In this document: piece after piece, positions 1 to 5,899 of the stretch
Layout of the letters: every line of letters begins with the position of its first letter
Numbering within the stretch: position 1 is the stretch's first letter
NCBI GenBank assembly: GCA_903920925.1
Contig: CAIXOA010000034.1
Location: forward strand, 1 to 8,488
Source: an uncultured Microcaldota archaeon
Lineage (GTDB): Archaea > Micrarchaeota > Micrarchaeia > Anstonellales > Bilamarchaeaceae
Reading direction: 5' to 3'
DNA: 8,488 bases
The notes under the pieces: model-generated
Database searches by the model: none
What the model saw: the letters and a program-made list of their open reading frames with translations, nothing else
Told to the model about the DNA's origin: nothing
Position numbers and translations under genes: made by a program

Positions 1-810
1 CTCGGTTCCGAAGCCGAAATCCTTTGTGGTGACACTGCGCTCCGCCCAGACCGCGAGCGTGCGCTCCAAAGTTTTCACCTGTTCCCCATATTTGGAAGCG
101 TATGTGGAAATCTCCTCTCTCACCTTTGCGATTTCGTTTTTTTTCGCCGCGATTTCGCCTTCCAATCGGGAAACGGTTGCGGCCGGGGTTGTGAAATCGG
201 AAACGTTCATGGGTGAGAAGCCATGCTTGGAGAGGACGAGCTCCACCGAAGAGGTCATGCCCTCCTCGTTTTTGCAGAGCACCAAGAGAACGGTCTCCGC
301 CTTGCCGACCTTTGCGGTCATTTCGCAGGAGGGTGGCAGGGACTTGCGCAGGGACGGCATCTTTATGGAGGCGACGGTCCCCGCATATAATGTGATATAT
401 TTGGAGTTTGCGGAAGAGAAATCCACGCTCTTGAACGGGAGGAGCTTCTTTGCGCCCTTCATTCTAAGTTCAAGTGAGGAAAGCTCGGAGTTAAGCGCGG
501 AGAGCCTGTCATGGCTTTTGCGGAGCGCGTCCCCTATCTGGATTTTCTCCGCCTCCTCCAGGGCCTGCTCGGCGTCCATTTCCCTGTATTGGCCGCCGTG
601 CAGTTCAAGCATGGTCTTTATGGTGCGGAGCCTTATCCACTGGGCGGATATCTGGTCGTAAATCGGGACTGTCTTTCCGGGCTTGAAATCCTCGGACGAA
701 ACCTTCCTGAGCTCCACTATGCCGAGATTGTGCAGTTCCTTAAGGAGGGGGTTGGTTATGGATTTGACGGCGACCACTCGCATCTTCTGCATTTTCAATG
801 GCCGGAGCAT
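1..810 (-). CDS. ahaI: A/V-type ATP synthase subunit I (a subunit), N-terminal part, cut by window edge
   Basis: This is the membrane stator and proton- or sodium-path subunit of the archaeal A-type ATP synthase. Only the first 270 residues are present, and the frame is open to position 1. The N-terminus MLRPLKMQKMRVVAVKS, followed by a short helix and LHNLGIVELRKV, is the characteristic start of the subunit I/Vph1 family. It is followed by a long helical stretch (about residues 55-125), a small globular part (about 137-205), and a second coiled-coil arm (about 212-255). This matches the family's cytoplasmic domain, which binds the peripheral stalks. The membrane-spanning C-terminal half lies outside the window. 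The ATG at 810 is chosen because it gives the family N-terminus and lies 5 bases after the subunit H stop. A later ATG at 792 (M7) is possible. The spacing indicates translational coupling in one operon. Confidence 0.93.
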   Translation of the reverse strand, partial: MLRPLKMQKMRVVAVKSITNPLLKELHNLGIVELRKVSSEDFKPGKTVPIYDQISAQWIRLRTIKTMLELHGGQYREMDAEQALEEAEKIQIGDALRKSHDRLSALNSELSSLELRMKGAKKLLPFKSVDFSSANSKYITLYAGTVASIKMPSLRKSLPPSCEMTAKVGKAETVLLVLCKNEEGMTSSVELVLSKHGFSPMNVSDFTTPAATVSRLEGEIAAKKNEIAKVREEISTYASKYGEQVKTLERTLAVWAERSVTTKDFGFGTE

Positions 811-815
811 CAATA

Positions 816-1145
816 TCACTCGAGCTTCAAAACCTCATCGCAAAGGGAATTGAGCAGCTTCGCGTCCGCCTTCTTCGCTTTTATCTTTTCGGAATCCTTC
901 TTCGCATCCGCAAGGATCTTGTTCACTTCCTTTTCCGTTTCCTCCTTTCCTTCCGCAATAAGCCTGTTTTCCATTTCCACGGTTTCCTCTTCCGCTTTTA
1001 GTTTTACGTCCTCAGATTCCTTGCGCGCGTTTTTCAGGGTCTCCTCTCCCCTTGCCTTGGCTTCTGCACGGATGGAGGCGGCTTTCGCCTCCGCGCCCTT
1101 CACTTCCTCCAATGTCGTTGCGAACGTCTCGCCGGAAGGTTTCAT
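816..1145 (-). CDS. ahaH: A/V-type ATP synthase subunit H (peripheral stalk, coiled coil)
   Basis: The product has 109 residues, the usual size for archaeal subunit H. It is almost entirely charged helix, rich in Lys, Glu and Ala (EEVKGAEAKAASIRAEAKA, then KNARKESEDVKLKAEEE). This is the long right-handed coiled coil that pairs with subunit E to form the peripheral stalk and contacts subunit I. The open frame extends upstream to about 1571, but that part runs antisense through rpl15e. The ATG at 1145 is supported by a GGTGAA ribosome site at 1149-1154, three bases upstream. The gene directly precedes subunit I, the common H-I order at the start of archaeal ATPase operons. Low sequence complexity makes this family weakly conserved, so the call rests on length, composition and gene order together. 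Confidence 0.88.
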   Translation of the reverse strand: MKPSGETFATTLEEVKGAEAKAASIRAEAKARGEETLKNARKESEDVKLKAEEETVEMENRLIAEGKEETEKEVNKILADAKKDSEKIKAKKADAKLLNSLCDEVLKLE

Positions 1146-1196
1146 GGGTTCACCATTTTCACTGCGGAAACAGAGAAATTCATTTGATACGCTAAT

Positions 1197-1207
1197 GTTT
1201 TTAAAAC
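1197..1207 (-). promoter_or_regulatory. Probable TATA box of the ATP synthase operon
   Basis: On the minus strand this reads GTTTTAAAAAC, an AT-rich TATA-like element. It lies about 57 bases upstream of the subunit H start, which predicts a transcript start near 1175 and a leader of about 30 bases containing the GGTGAA ribosome site. The element is almost a perfect palindrome, so its direction cannot be read from the sequence alone. Confidence 0.45.
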
Positions 1208-1241
1208 GAATGCACGCAAATAGATTCACTTCGGATGTAGG

Positions 1242-1250
1242 GTAAATACT
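1242..1250 (+). promoter_or_regulatory. Probable TATA box of rpl15e
   Basis: The element GTAAATACT lies about 43 bases upstream of the TTG start. With the usual 25-base spacing it predicts transcription starting near 1271. That places the upstream in-frame ATG (1263) before the transcript begins and favours the TTG at 1290. Confidence 0.4.
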
Positions 1251-1278
1251 GCGCACCGGCGCATGTTGCCTGAACGAA

Positions 1279-1285
1279 GGGTGAT
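1279..1285 (+). promoter_or_regulatory. Ribosome binding site deciding the TTG start of rpl15e
   Basis: GGGTGAT matches the archaeal Shine-Dalgarno consensus AGGTGAT and stands 4 bases before the TTG at 1290. The same spacing is seen before the NAC start at 8422. No comparable site precedes the ATG at 1263. Confidence 0.65.
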
Positions 1286-1289
1286 TAAC

Positions 1290-1820
1290 TTGGGAGCGTA
1301 CAAATACATAAGGGAAACATACCAGAACGAATTGAGGAACAGGCCTAATTTTTACAAGGAGAAGCTTACGCTCTGGAGAAAGGGCGAGGCCGTCGTCCGC
1401 GTGGAAAGGCCGTCCAATCTTTCCAGGGCGCGCGTGCTTGGATACAAAGCAAAAGTAGGGTATGCGATTGTGCGCATCAAGATGGACAAGGGAAGGAGAA
1501 GGAGGCCGACCGTGCGCATGGGCAGGCATCCGGGGCACATGTATGTTTATGTGCAGCCGGGGCTTTCGCACCAGGCGATGGCGGAGCAGAGGGCCAACCG
1601 TGTTTACAAGAACATGGAAGTGCTGAACTCTTACCTAGTAGGGGAGGATGGAAACCACAAATTCTACGAAGTGATTCTCGTTGACCCGACCAGGACCCAG
1701 CCTGGGCTGAAATTGGCGAAGGGAAGGGCATTCCGCGGGCTCACCTCGCAGGGAAGGAAGGCGCGCGGATTGCGGGCGAAAGGAGGGCAGAGCCAGAGGC
1801 CCGGACCGAAGAGAAAGTGA
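1290..1820 (+). CDS. rpl15e: Large ribosomal subunit protein eL15 (L15e)
   Basis: This is a 50S ribosomal protein of the archaeal/eukaryotic type that binds 23S rRNA. It has 176 residues when started at TTG 1290, giving the family N-terminus GAYKYIRETYQN. Further family blocks are VVRVERPSNLSRARVLGYKAK, GYAIVRIKM followed by a run of arginines, AEQRANRVYKNMEVLNSYLVGEDG, EVILVDPTR, and the basic tail GRAFRGLTSQGRKARGLRAKGG. Usual archaeal homologues are about 185-195 residues. The loop between VDPTRTQPG and GRAFRGLTS looks roughly ten residues shorter than typical. A longer reading from ATG 1263 would add nine residues not seen in the family and would start upstream of the predicted transcript. 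It is divergent from the ATP synthase operon and followed by a T-rich terminator, so it is probably monocistronic. Confidence 0.96.
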   Translation: MGAYKYIRETYQNELRNRPNFYKEKLTLWRKGEAVVRVERPSNLSRARVLGYKAKVGYAIVRIKMDKGRRRRPTVRMGRHPGHMYVYVQPGLSHQAMAEQRANRVYKNMEVLNSYLVGEDGNHKFYEVILVDPTRTQPGLKLAKGRAFRGLTSQGRKARGLRAKGGQSQRPGPKRK

Positions 1821-1821
1821 A

Positions 1822-1865
1822 TTCCTTTTTGTTTTTTCTTTAATTTTCTGTTTTTCAGTTCTTTT
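1822..1865 (+). terminator. T-rich archaeal terminator after rpl15e
   Basis: Immediately after the stop codon the coding strand carries five separate runs of four to six T (around 1825, 1832, 1843, 1851 and 1862). Oligo-T without a strong hairpin is the normal archaeal transcription stop signal. It lies between rpl15e and an independent promoter at 1881. Confidence 0.6.
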
Positions 1866-1880
1866 ATCCTGTGATGATAC

Positions 1881-1890
1881 ATTTATATAC
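1881..1890 (+). promoter_or_regulatory. TATA box for the HEAT-repeat gene pair
   Basis: ATTTATATAC is a near-consensus archaeal TATA box. It predicts a start near 1911, giving a short leader of about 13 bases that contains AGGTAAT (1913-1919), four bases before ATG 1924. A motif ACACTAA follows at 1899-1905 and is repeated at an equivalent place in the promoter at 3325. Confidence 0.65.
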
Positions 1891-1923
1891 ATCTTTATAC
1901 ACTAACTAACATAGGTAATGCTT

Positions 1924-2586
1924 ATGGCACTAAAAACACATGTAGGAGTCCCGACTCTCGGTCCCGGTGAAGGGAGCTTCGGAAAGCCGGGGCTGATGAG
2001 CGCGCCCCTGCTGGAACTCGCGCAGAAGCTCGGAAGCAGGAGCAAAAGCGAAAGAGAGTATGTGGCGTCACGCGGAAAAGAGGTCCTTCCAGACATAATC
2101 ATGGTGCTCAGGATGGGCACGAATTACAACAGGGCGTGCGCGCTCGCGTGCCTGATAAAAATGGCTAAGAATGGCACAAACTGCAGGGAGGCGCTTCCGG
2201 AACTGCGCGGACTGTTCAAGAGCGGAGACGGGTATGTGAAAGGATATTCCGCCAATCTCCTGGGCAGGATGGAAGACAAGGAATCCATACCGGAAATCGC
2301 AAAGGGGCTGGCGGACATGGACCACGTGGTGAGATTGTATTCATCCGCGGCCCTTGAGGCGCTGGGCCCGGCCTCCATAGGGGCGCTGGTGAAGGCGCGC
2401 GGGGGAAGGAACGAGTTCGCGCGCAGGGAGGCGCGGGGCATACTTGCCAGGATAAGCAATTCCCATCCAGGCTCGGTGCCGGGCGAAGTTCTGGCTGCCA
2501 TCGGGAGGGAGACGGCGGAGGAGATCGTGCGGAAAACCCACGGGATAGTGAGACTCAAACAATTGGATGCAGAGGCCATATCATGA
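1924..2586 (+). CDS. HEAT-repeat-like helical protein, function unknown
   Basis: The product has 220 residues and no signal peptide or membrane segment, so it is probably cytoplasmic. From about residue 50 to 175 it forms repeated helix pairs of HEAT type. Examples are EALPELRGLFKSGDGYVKGY with SANLLGRM, then ESIPEIAKGLADMDHVVRLY with SSAALEALG, then SIGALVKARGG with FARREARGILARI. The spacing (about 30 residues) and the P-xx-xx-L…D-xxVR-xx-A-xx-AL pattern are those of PBS-lyase-type HEAT repeats, usually a protein-protein interaction scaffold. No catalytic motif is visible. The first 25 residues are Gly/Pro-rich and probably disordered. ATG 1924 is preferred because AGGTAAT lies four bases upstream; ATG 1918 is the alternative. 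The stop overlaps the next gene in ATGA, so the two are co-translated. The specific role cannot be assigned. Confidence 0.85.
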   Translation: MALKTHVGVPTLGPGEGSFGKPGLMSAPLLELAQKLGSRSKSEREYVASRGKEVLPDIIMVLRMGTNYNRACALACLIKMAKNGTNCREALPELRGLFKSGDGYVKGYSANLLGRMEDKESIPEIAKGLADMDHVVRLYSSAALEALGPASIGALVKARGGRNEFARREARGILARISNSHPGSVPGEVLAAIGRETAEEIVRKTHGIVRLKQLDAEAIS

Positions 2587-3299
2587 GAAAAGATTTCACC
2601 AGCAATAGCACTTCCACACAGATGAAGGAGCCACGGCCTGACGGCGACCTTCGGAAGCCCAGAATCGCGAAGTGCACGAACGAACAGGAGATAATGGACC
2701 TCATGTCCAGCGTCCGCTGGGAGCACATAAGGATGGGGATATCCGAGGCGGCGCTCAGCAAAAAGGATTCCCTTGTTCCCGCGCTCGCATACCTTGCGAA
2801 GCACGGGTGCAGCGAAAACCTTGGCGCGCAGTTGAAGGCCAGGGGGGAGCAGTTCAAGGACATAGTGGCCATTATTGAGGCAGAGAGGATGGAGGCGCGT
2901 GGGGAGGTCGGGAGGAGCACGATGACCCTGCTAATACCCGCCGCAGTGATGGAGGAGATAAGGGCTTCCCCGGACCCGAGGGAAACCGCACAGCAATTGA
3001 GGAAAAGGCTCGAGAATTACGATAATGCGGAGCGCGCGGTGGTCAGGAAGAGGGCGATGGAGGCGCTGGGCGAGATAGGGACGCCTGCCGCCATAGCCGA
3101 GCTTGCGAAACTGCTCTTCTGCACCATGGAGAACAAGGACATGTGGGCCGCGAGCGTACTGGAACGCGCCGCGAGGGAAAATCCTGCGGAGGTCGTTCCC
3201 GTCCTGAAGGAGGCCATTAAGGCATTCATGGACAGGCCGGTGGCGGGCGACATATTGGAGACCCTTGACGGGATTTGCGAAAGGGCCGGAAAGGCCTGA
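2583..3299 (+). CDS. Second HEAT-like helical protein, function unknown
   Basis: The product has 238 residues and starts at the ATG that overlaps the upstream stop (ATGA, 2583-2586). This is strong evidence that it works with that protein. The first 30 residues are polar and probably unstructured. Most of the rest is helical. A clear HEAT-type unit lies at about residues 151-180: AVVRKRAMEALGEIGTPAAIA followed by ELAKLLF. It continues into helix pairs at about 187-215, including PAEVVPVLKEAIKAF. The middle (about 95-145) is a charged helical region and may be a coiled coil. There is no signal peptide, membrane helix or recognisable active site. It may be a partner or distant paralogue of the preceding HEAT protein, but the similarity I can see is limited to the repeat pattern. 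Confidence 0.82.
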   Translation: MRKDFTSNSTSTQMKEPRPDGDLRKPRIAKCTNEQEIMDLMSSVRWEHIRMGISEAALSKKDSLVPALAYLAKHGCSENLGAQLKARGEQFKDIVAIIEAERMEARGEVGRSTMTLLIPAAVMEEIRASPDPRETAQQLRKRLENYDNAERAVVRKRAMEALGEIGTPAAIAELAKLLFCTMENKDMWAASVLERAARENPAEVVPVLKEAIKAFMDRPVAGDILETLDGICERAGKA

Positions 3300-3324
3300 T
3301 TTACATATTTTCCAATTTTCGATA

Positions 3325-3335
3325 CTTTTAAATAC
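3325..3335 (+). promoter_or_regulatory. TATA box of a leaderless gene at 3358
   Basis: CTTTTAAATAC lies about 28 bases upstream of ATG 3358. Its predicted transcript start falls at or within two or three bases of the ATG, so the mRNA would be leaderless, and no ribosome site is present before the ATG. The motif ACACTAA occurs at 3344-3350, as in the promoter at 1881. Confidence 0.6.
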
Positions 3336-3357
3336 TCTTTTTGACACTAATATACAC

Positions 3358-3951
3358 ATGCAAGGCACCCGGGGAGCCACAACGCTGAATGCACACGCGC
3401 AGCATTGTAATTACATAAAAAATGCGAGAAGGCGGGCGGAAAGGAGAATCGAGCTCGTCAAGATGCGCCTTGCGCAAACCCCCTGGAACAAGGAAGAGGG
3501 GAAAATCCTGGATGCGGCCATCGCATGGCTGGGCGAAAACGCGGCTTTGATGGACGAGGCGCAGAGGACTGCCGCATTCTTCGCAGTCGCTGGGCACGCC
3601 ACCGCATGCAACGCATTCATAGACCCCCTAGGGGCGGGATTCGCGCTTTGCCAGCTCGCGGATGATGGCTTCGGATTAAAGAATGCGCTTGAGGTCAGGG
3701 GCAAACTGATGCGGAGAATATGGTCTGTCACCGATACCGAGAAACATTGCCAGATTACTTTTGAAATGCATTATCTTGTGCTGCTTGCGGCCGGGATGGG
3801 GGAGCCAAATGCCGTGAGGCTGCTCGTGTTCTGGGAGAGAATGGGGATGATTTCCGGCGTGATGGAAAGAATTGAGACCGCGCATCCGGGGATTCTGGAA
3901 AGCCTGAAGAAAGATATGGAAGCGGGTGCGAGGGCATCCGTTGGAAGGTAA
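3358..3951 (+). CDS. Unrecognised helical protein
   Basis: The product has 197 residues and belongs to no family I recognise. The open frame begins at 3265, inside the preceding gene, but the TATA box position supports ATG 3358 with a leaderless transcript. A basic helix (about residues 22-38, rich in Arg) is followed by a helix ending in AIAWLGENAAL (55-65). Alanine-rich helices follow (68-84, 90-105), and a final helical part runs from about 137 to 190. There is no signal peptide. A mildly hydrophobic helix around YLVLLAAGMG (139-148) is too short and interrupted for a membrane span. The stop codon lies within the ribosome site of the next gene, so the two form an operon. Weak resemblance to that neighbour (a WLG helix in the N-terminal half, an ET-containing C-terminal helix) may mean ancient duplication. 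Confidence 0.75.
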   Translation: MQGTRGATTLNAHAQHCNYIKNARRRAERRIELVKMRLAQTPWNKEEGKILDAAIAWLGENAALMDEAQRTAAFFAVAGHATACNAFIDPLGAGFALCQLADDGFGLKNALEVRGKLMRRIWSVTDTEKHCQITFEMHYLVLLAAGMGEPNAVRLLVFWERMGMISGVMERIETAHPGILESLKKDMEAGARASVGR

Positions 3952-3955
3952 TCGC

Positions 3956-4480
3956 ATGGAGGAACGCACCGGCTATTTTCAGAAGATACGCACCTTCGTT
4001 CCCAGAATTAGGAAGGCGTGGCTCAGGCATAAGATAGACCGGGCAATCAGGCTCATGGAAAAGCCCGAGCTTTCCCTGCTTGAGAGGATTGAGCGAGACA
4101 AAGTTGTGAAATGGCTCGGGAGGAAAGGCGGGTGGGAAGGCAGTTGCCTGCTAAAGGAATGGGCGGCGACCGGGGATGTGATGCTCAGGCCGGACCCGGA
4201 TATCCTCGGTATTGCGATTGCGAGGGCGGGGGAGGACAGGCCCCATCTTCACCTGGCCGCGCATGCCTCGGTTAACAAGAACGAGAATTTCAACACCAGA
4301 TACTATTTTGCCAGGCTTCTTGCAGTCGAGTGCAGGATGCTCGGGGAGGCGGGCTATGAGTTCAACCCGAAGAAATCCATAACCCAGTTCATATGCTGCG
4401 GCGCGGACAAGATGCTGATGCACCTGGTGGAAACTAATTCTGAGCTTATAAAAAAGTTTGAAAAGGAAAGGAAGTGCTAG
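3956..4480 (+). CDS. Unrecognised small protein, operon partner of the 3358 gene
   Basis: The product has 174 residues with no family I can name. ATG 3956 is chosen because AGGTAAT, overlapping the previous stop, lies three bases upstream. The frame is open further upstream only by overlap with the previous gene. The N-terminus is strongly basic (KIRTFVPRIRKAWLRHKIDRA), which could suit nucleic-acid or membrane-surface contact. A helix ending in KVVKWLGRKGG (49-59) follows, then a mixed segment containing DPDILGIAIARAGED (81-95), His-rich HLHLAAHAS (97-105), and a C-terminal helical part with adjacent cysteines ICCGADK (146-152). The four cysteines (64, 126, 147 and 148) do not form an obvious zinc motif. 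The stop TAG shares the palindromic CTAG with the stop of the opposite gene. Confidence 0.74.
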   Translation: MEERTGYFQKIRTFVPRIRKAWLRHKIDRAIRLMEKPELSLLERIERDKVVKWLGRKGGWEGSCLLKEWAATGDVMLRPDPDILGIAIARAGEDRPHLHLAAHASVNKNENFNTRYYFARLLAVECRMLGEAGYEFNPKKSITQFICCGADKMLMHLVETNSELIKKFEKERKC

Positions 4481-5859
4481 ACCATCCTGAACGCATCCTT
4501 CACGGCTTGCAGGAGCGCGTTGTTGTCGTACTCCCCTTCCGTGCCCCGCACGCCGAAGAAAACCATGGTGGTCCGGCCGCGCGAGGCCTCCCTTATTTCC
4601 CCGGCCCCGGTAGCCGCATCGTATGCCACGGAGATGTTGGTGCCCTGCTTCATCAGCGTAGCGGCCCTCCTGAGGTATTCCTCGGAAACGCCGACGCTTG
4701 CCGCGAGCTGGGCAAGCCCGGTTGCGGTCTCTCCGGCAACAGGTGCCGCGGATGCGACTGCAGTAGCGGCTTCTTCGGCCCTCGGAACCGCGAGCGTTCC
4801 GAAGCCGTCCCTTACCGCGACAACGTTGTCCGAAGAGGCGAATACCCACTTCCCCGTGCGCTCATTGTAGGAAAGGTTGCTTCCCACGAGCATGCCGAAA
4901 TCCCAAACCCCTCCGTATCTGGAGCGGCCAAGGCTTTCCATATCATCTGCGGAAATGCGGGGGTTCCCATCTTCACCCGGTTGAGTGGCCCAGACGTAGA
5001 ATGCGGTCGCCTCCTGGAGATTTTCCGCGGTCAGGGAAGTGCCGTCCCTGCGGTGCTCCCTCTTGTATTTCCTTGCGTCATCCCCGAAAAATGAATTGAC
5101 GTTGTTGCTGAAAAGGCGGGCTCCGTCCATCGAATAGAAGCGCGCGAACTGCTCTTCTGGAGTCAGCTCCTGGGTCACGGACCTCACCGGCGTGACGCCA
5201 CCGAAGGTTGTTGCCTCGGTTTCCACCGGCGCGGACTGGGGAATGGAAACGTACGTCTGCCTTATTTCTATCGCGTCATCCGTCTTGAGATAATAAGTGC
5301 CGTCCCTCTGCTGGCTGAACCTTGAGCCGGCGATCCTCCCGTATTCCCATTCCGCCCCGAAAAGCTGGGCACCGATGGAATCTATCGCATCCTGGGAAGC
5401 TCCCTGCTGGCTAGCCCAGAGCTGGAACAATGCGGCCTCCTTTAGCGTTGTCAGGCCGTATTTTTCGGATTCCACCTGGAAGAACGCCTCGGCCTTGTCG
5501 TTGATTTTAAGGGTGCCCCCCATGTAGTAGGAACCGCGGAAGAGTTCCGATATTGCGCCGGTGGCTGTCCGGTCGTCCGTGCAAAGGCCGTCAAGCCCAT
5601 TGGTGGTGCTTGGGGCGTACCTTGAATAGTAAAACCATGCCGCAATCGCGAACGCCTTCTCGTCCGCGGTGGAATCGGCGCTTATGGTCGAGAGGCCGCC
5701 TGTGTAAAACCCTGGGCCCATCGGGGTGCTGTTGATGTCCCTCAGCTTCTGGTCAACAAGGGCAGGGTCGAAGCCGAATCCAGAGAGGATTGCGTCGAGG
5801 CGCGCCCTCCTTTCAGAAGCTTCCGAAACAACCGGTTCAGCGGTGCGTTGTGCGGGCAT
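4477..5859 (-). CDS. 460-residue protein with threefold internal repeat, function unknown
   Basis: No family is recognised. There is no signal peptide, lipobox or membrane helix, so it is probably cytoplasmic. The protein contains a repeated module. Unit 2 (about residues 109-207) and unit 3 (about 246-359) both run from a G-xx-[YF]-type start, through a helix ending in ALFQLWASQQG or TAFYVWATQPG, to WEYGRIAGSRFS or WDFGMLVGSNLS, and then a β-hairpin-like DGTYYLKTDDAIEIRQ or TGKWVFASSDNVVAVRD. Unit 1 (about 48-82) keeps only the first half (GPGFYTGGLS…FAIAAWFYYSRY). An Ala-rich linker (360-385) leads to a C-terminal region (about 385-460) with a SVGVSEEYLRRAATLM helix and a β-rich TTMVFFGVRG segment. 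A TATA box inside the 3' end of purC gives a short leader before ATG 5859. Convergent stops overlap with the plus-strand neighbour. Confidence 0.85.
   Translation of the reverse strand: MPAQRTAEPVVSEASERRARLDAILSGFGFDPALVDQKLRDINSTPMGPGFYTGGLSTISADSTADEKAFAIAAWFYYSRYAPSTTNGLDGLCTDDRTATGAISELFRGSYYMGGTLKINDKAEAFFQVESEKYGLTTLKEAALFQLWASQQGASQDAIDSIGAQLFGAEWEYGRIAGSRFSQQRDGTYYLKTDDAIEIRQTYVSIPQSAPVETEATTFGGVTPVRSVTQELTPEEQFARFYSMDGARLFSNNVNSFFGDDARKYKREHRRDGTSLTAENLQEATAFYVWATQPGEDGNPRISADDMESLGRSRYGGVWDFGMLVGSNLSYNERTGKWVFASSDNVVAVRDGFGTLAVPRAEEAATAVASAAPVAGETATGLAQLAASVGVSEEYLRRAATLMKQGTNISVAYDAATGAGEIREASRGRTTMVFFGVRGTEGEYDNNALLQAVKDAFRMV
4783..5718 (-). repeat. Coding repeat: three degenerate copies of one protein module
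   Basis: Within the 460-residue protein, unit 1 is encoded at about 5614-5718 (first half only), unit 2 at about 5239-5535 and unit 3 at about 4783-5124. Units 2 and 3 align along their whole length by the aromatic pattern LW/VW, the W-[ED]-[YF]-G-xxx-GS-xx-S signature (residues 171-182 and 319-330), and the terminal strand pair. Similarity is at protein level only, with no long shared DNA stretch, so the duplication is old. Confidence 0.7.
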
Positions 5860-5885
5860 AATACCACATGCAATACTGCGTTGGA

Positions 5886-5899
5886 AGTATTATATTAAC
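5886..5899 (-). promoter_or_regulatory. TATA box for the 460-residue protein, overlapping the end of purC
   Basis: The minus strand reads GTTAATATAATACT across the last codons and TAA stop of purC. With normal spacing, transcription would start near 5866, leaving only a few bases before ATG 5859. The downstream gene could therefore be transcribed independently of purC despite the 30-base gap. Confidence 0.5.

Noticed and set aside
26..1245. Two long plus-strand open frames (26-661 and 511-1245)
   Set aside because: They lie antisense to the ATP synthase subunits I and H, whose family sequences are clear. Their Ser/Phe-rich translations are the reverse shadow of Lys/Glu-rich helices.
1146..1571. 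N-terminal extension of the subunit H frame up to 1571
   Set aside because: It runs antisense through rpl15e, has a His/Arg/Pro-rich composition unlike subunit H, and the ATG at 1145 has a ribosome site.
2124..2804. Minus-strand open frame of 226 codons across the HEAT genes
   Set aside because: It is an antisense shadow in GC-rich coding DNA. The plus-strand frames have repeat structure, a promoter and an ATGA coupling.
4151..5094. Long open frames opposite the 3956 gene and opposite the end of the 460-residue protein gene
   Set aside because: They are Arg/Gly-rich translations with no start signals, and the opposing frames have coherent protein composition and internal repeats.
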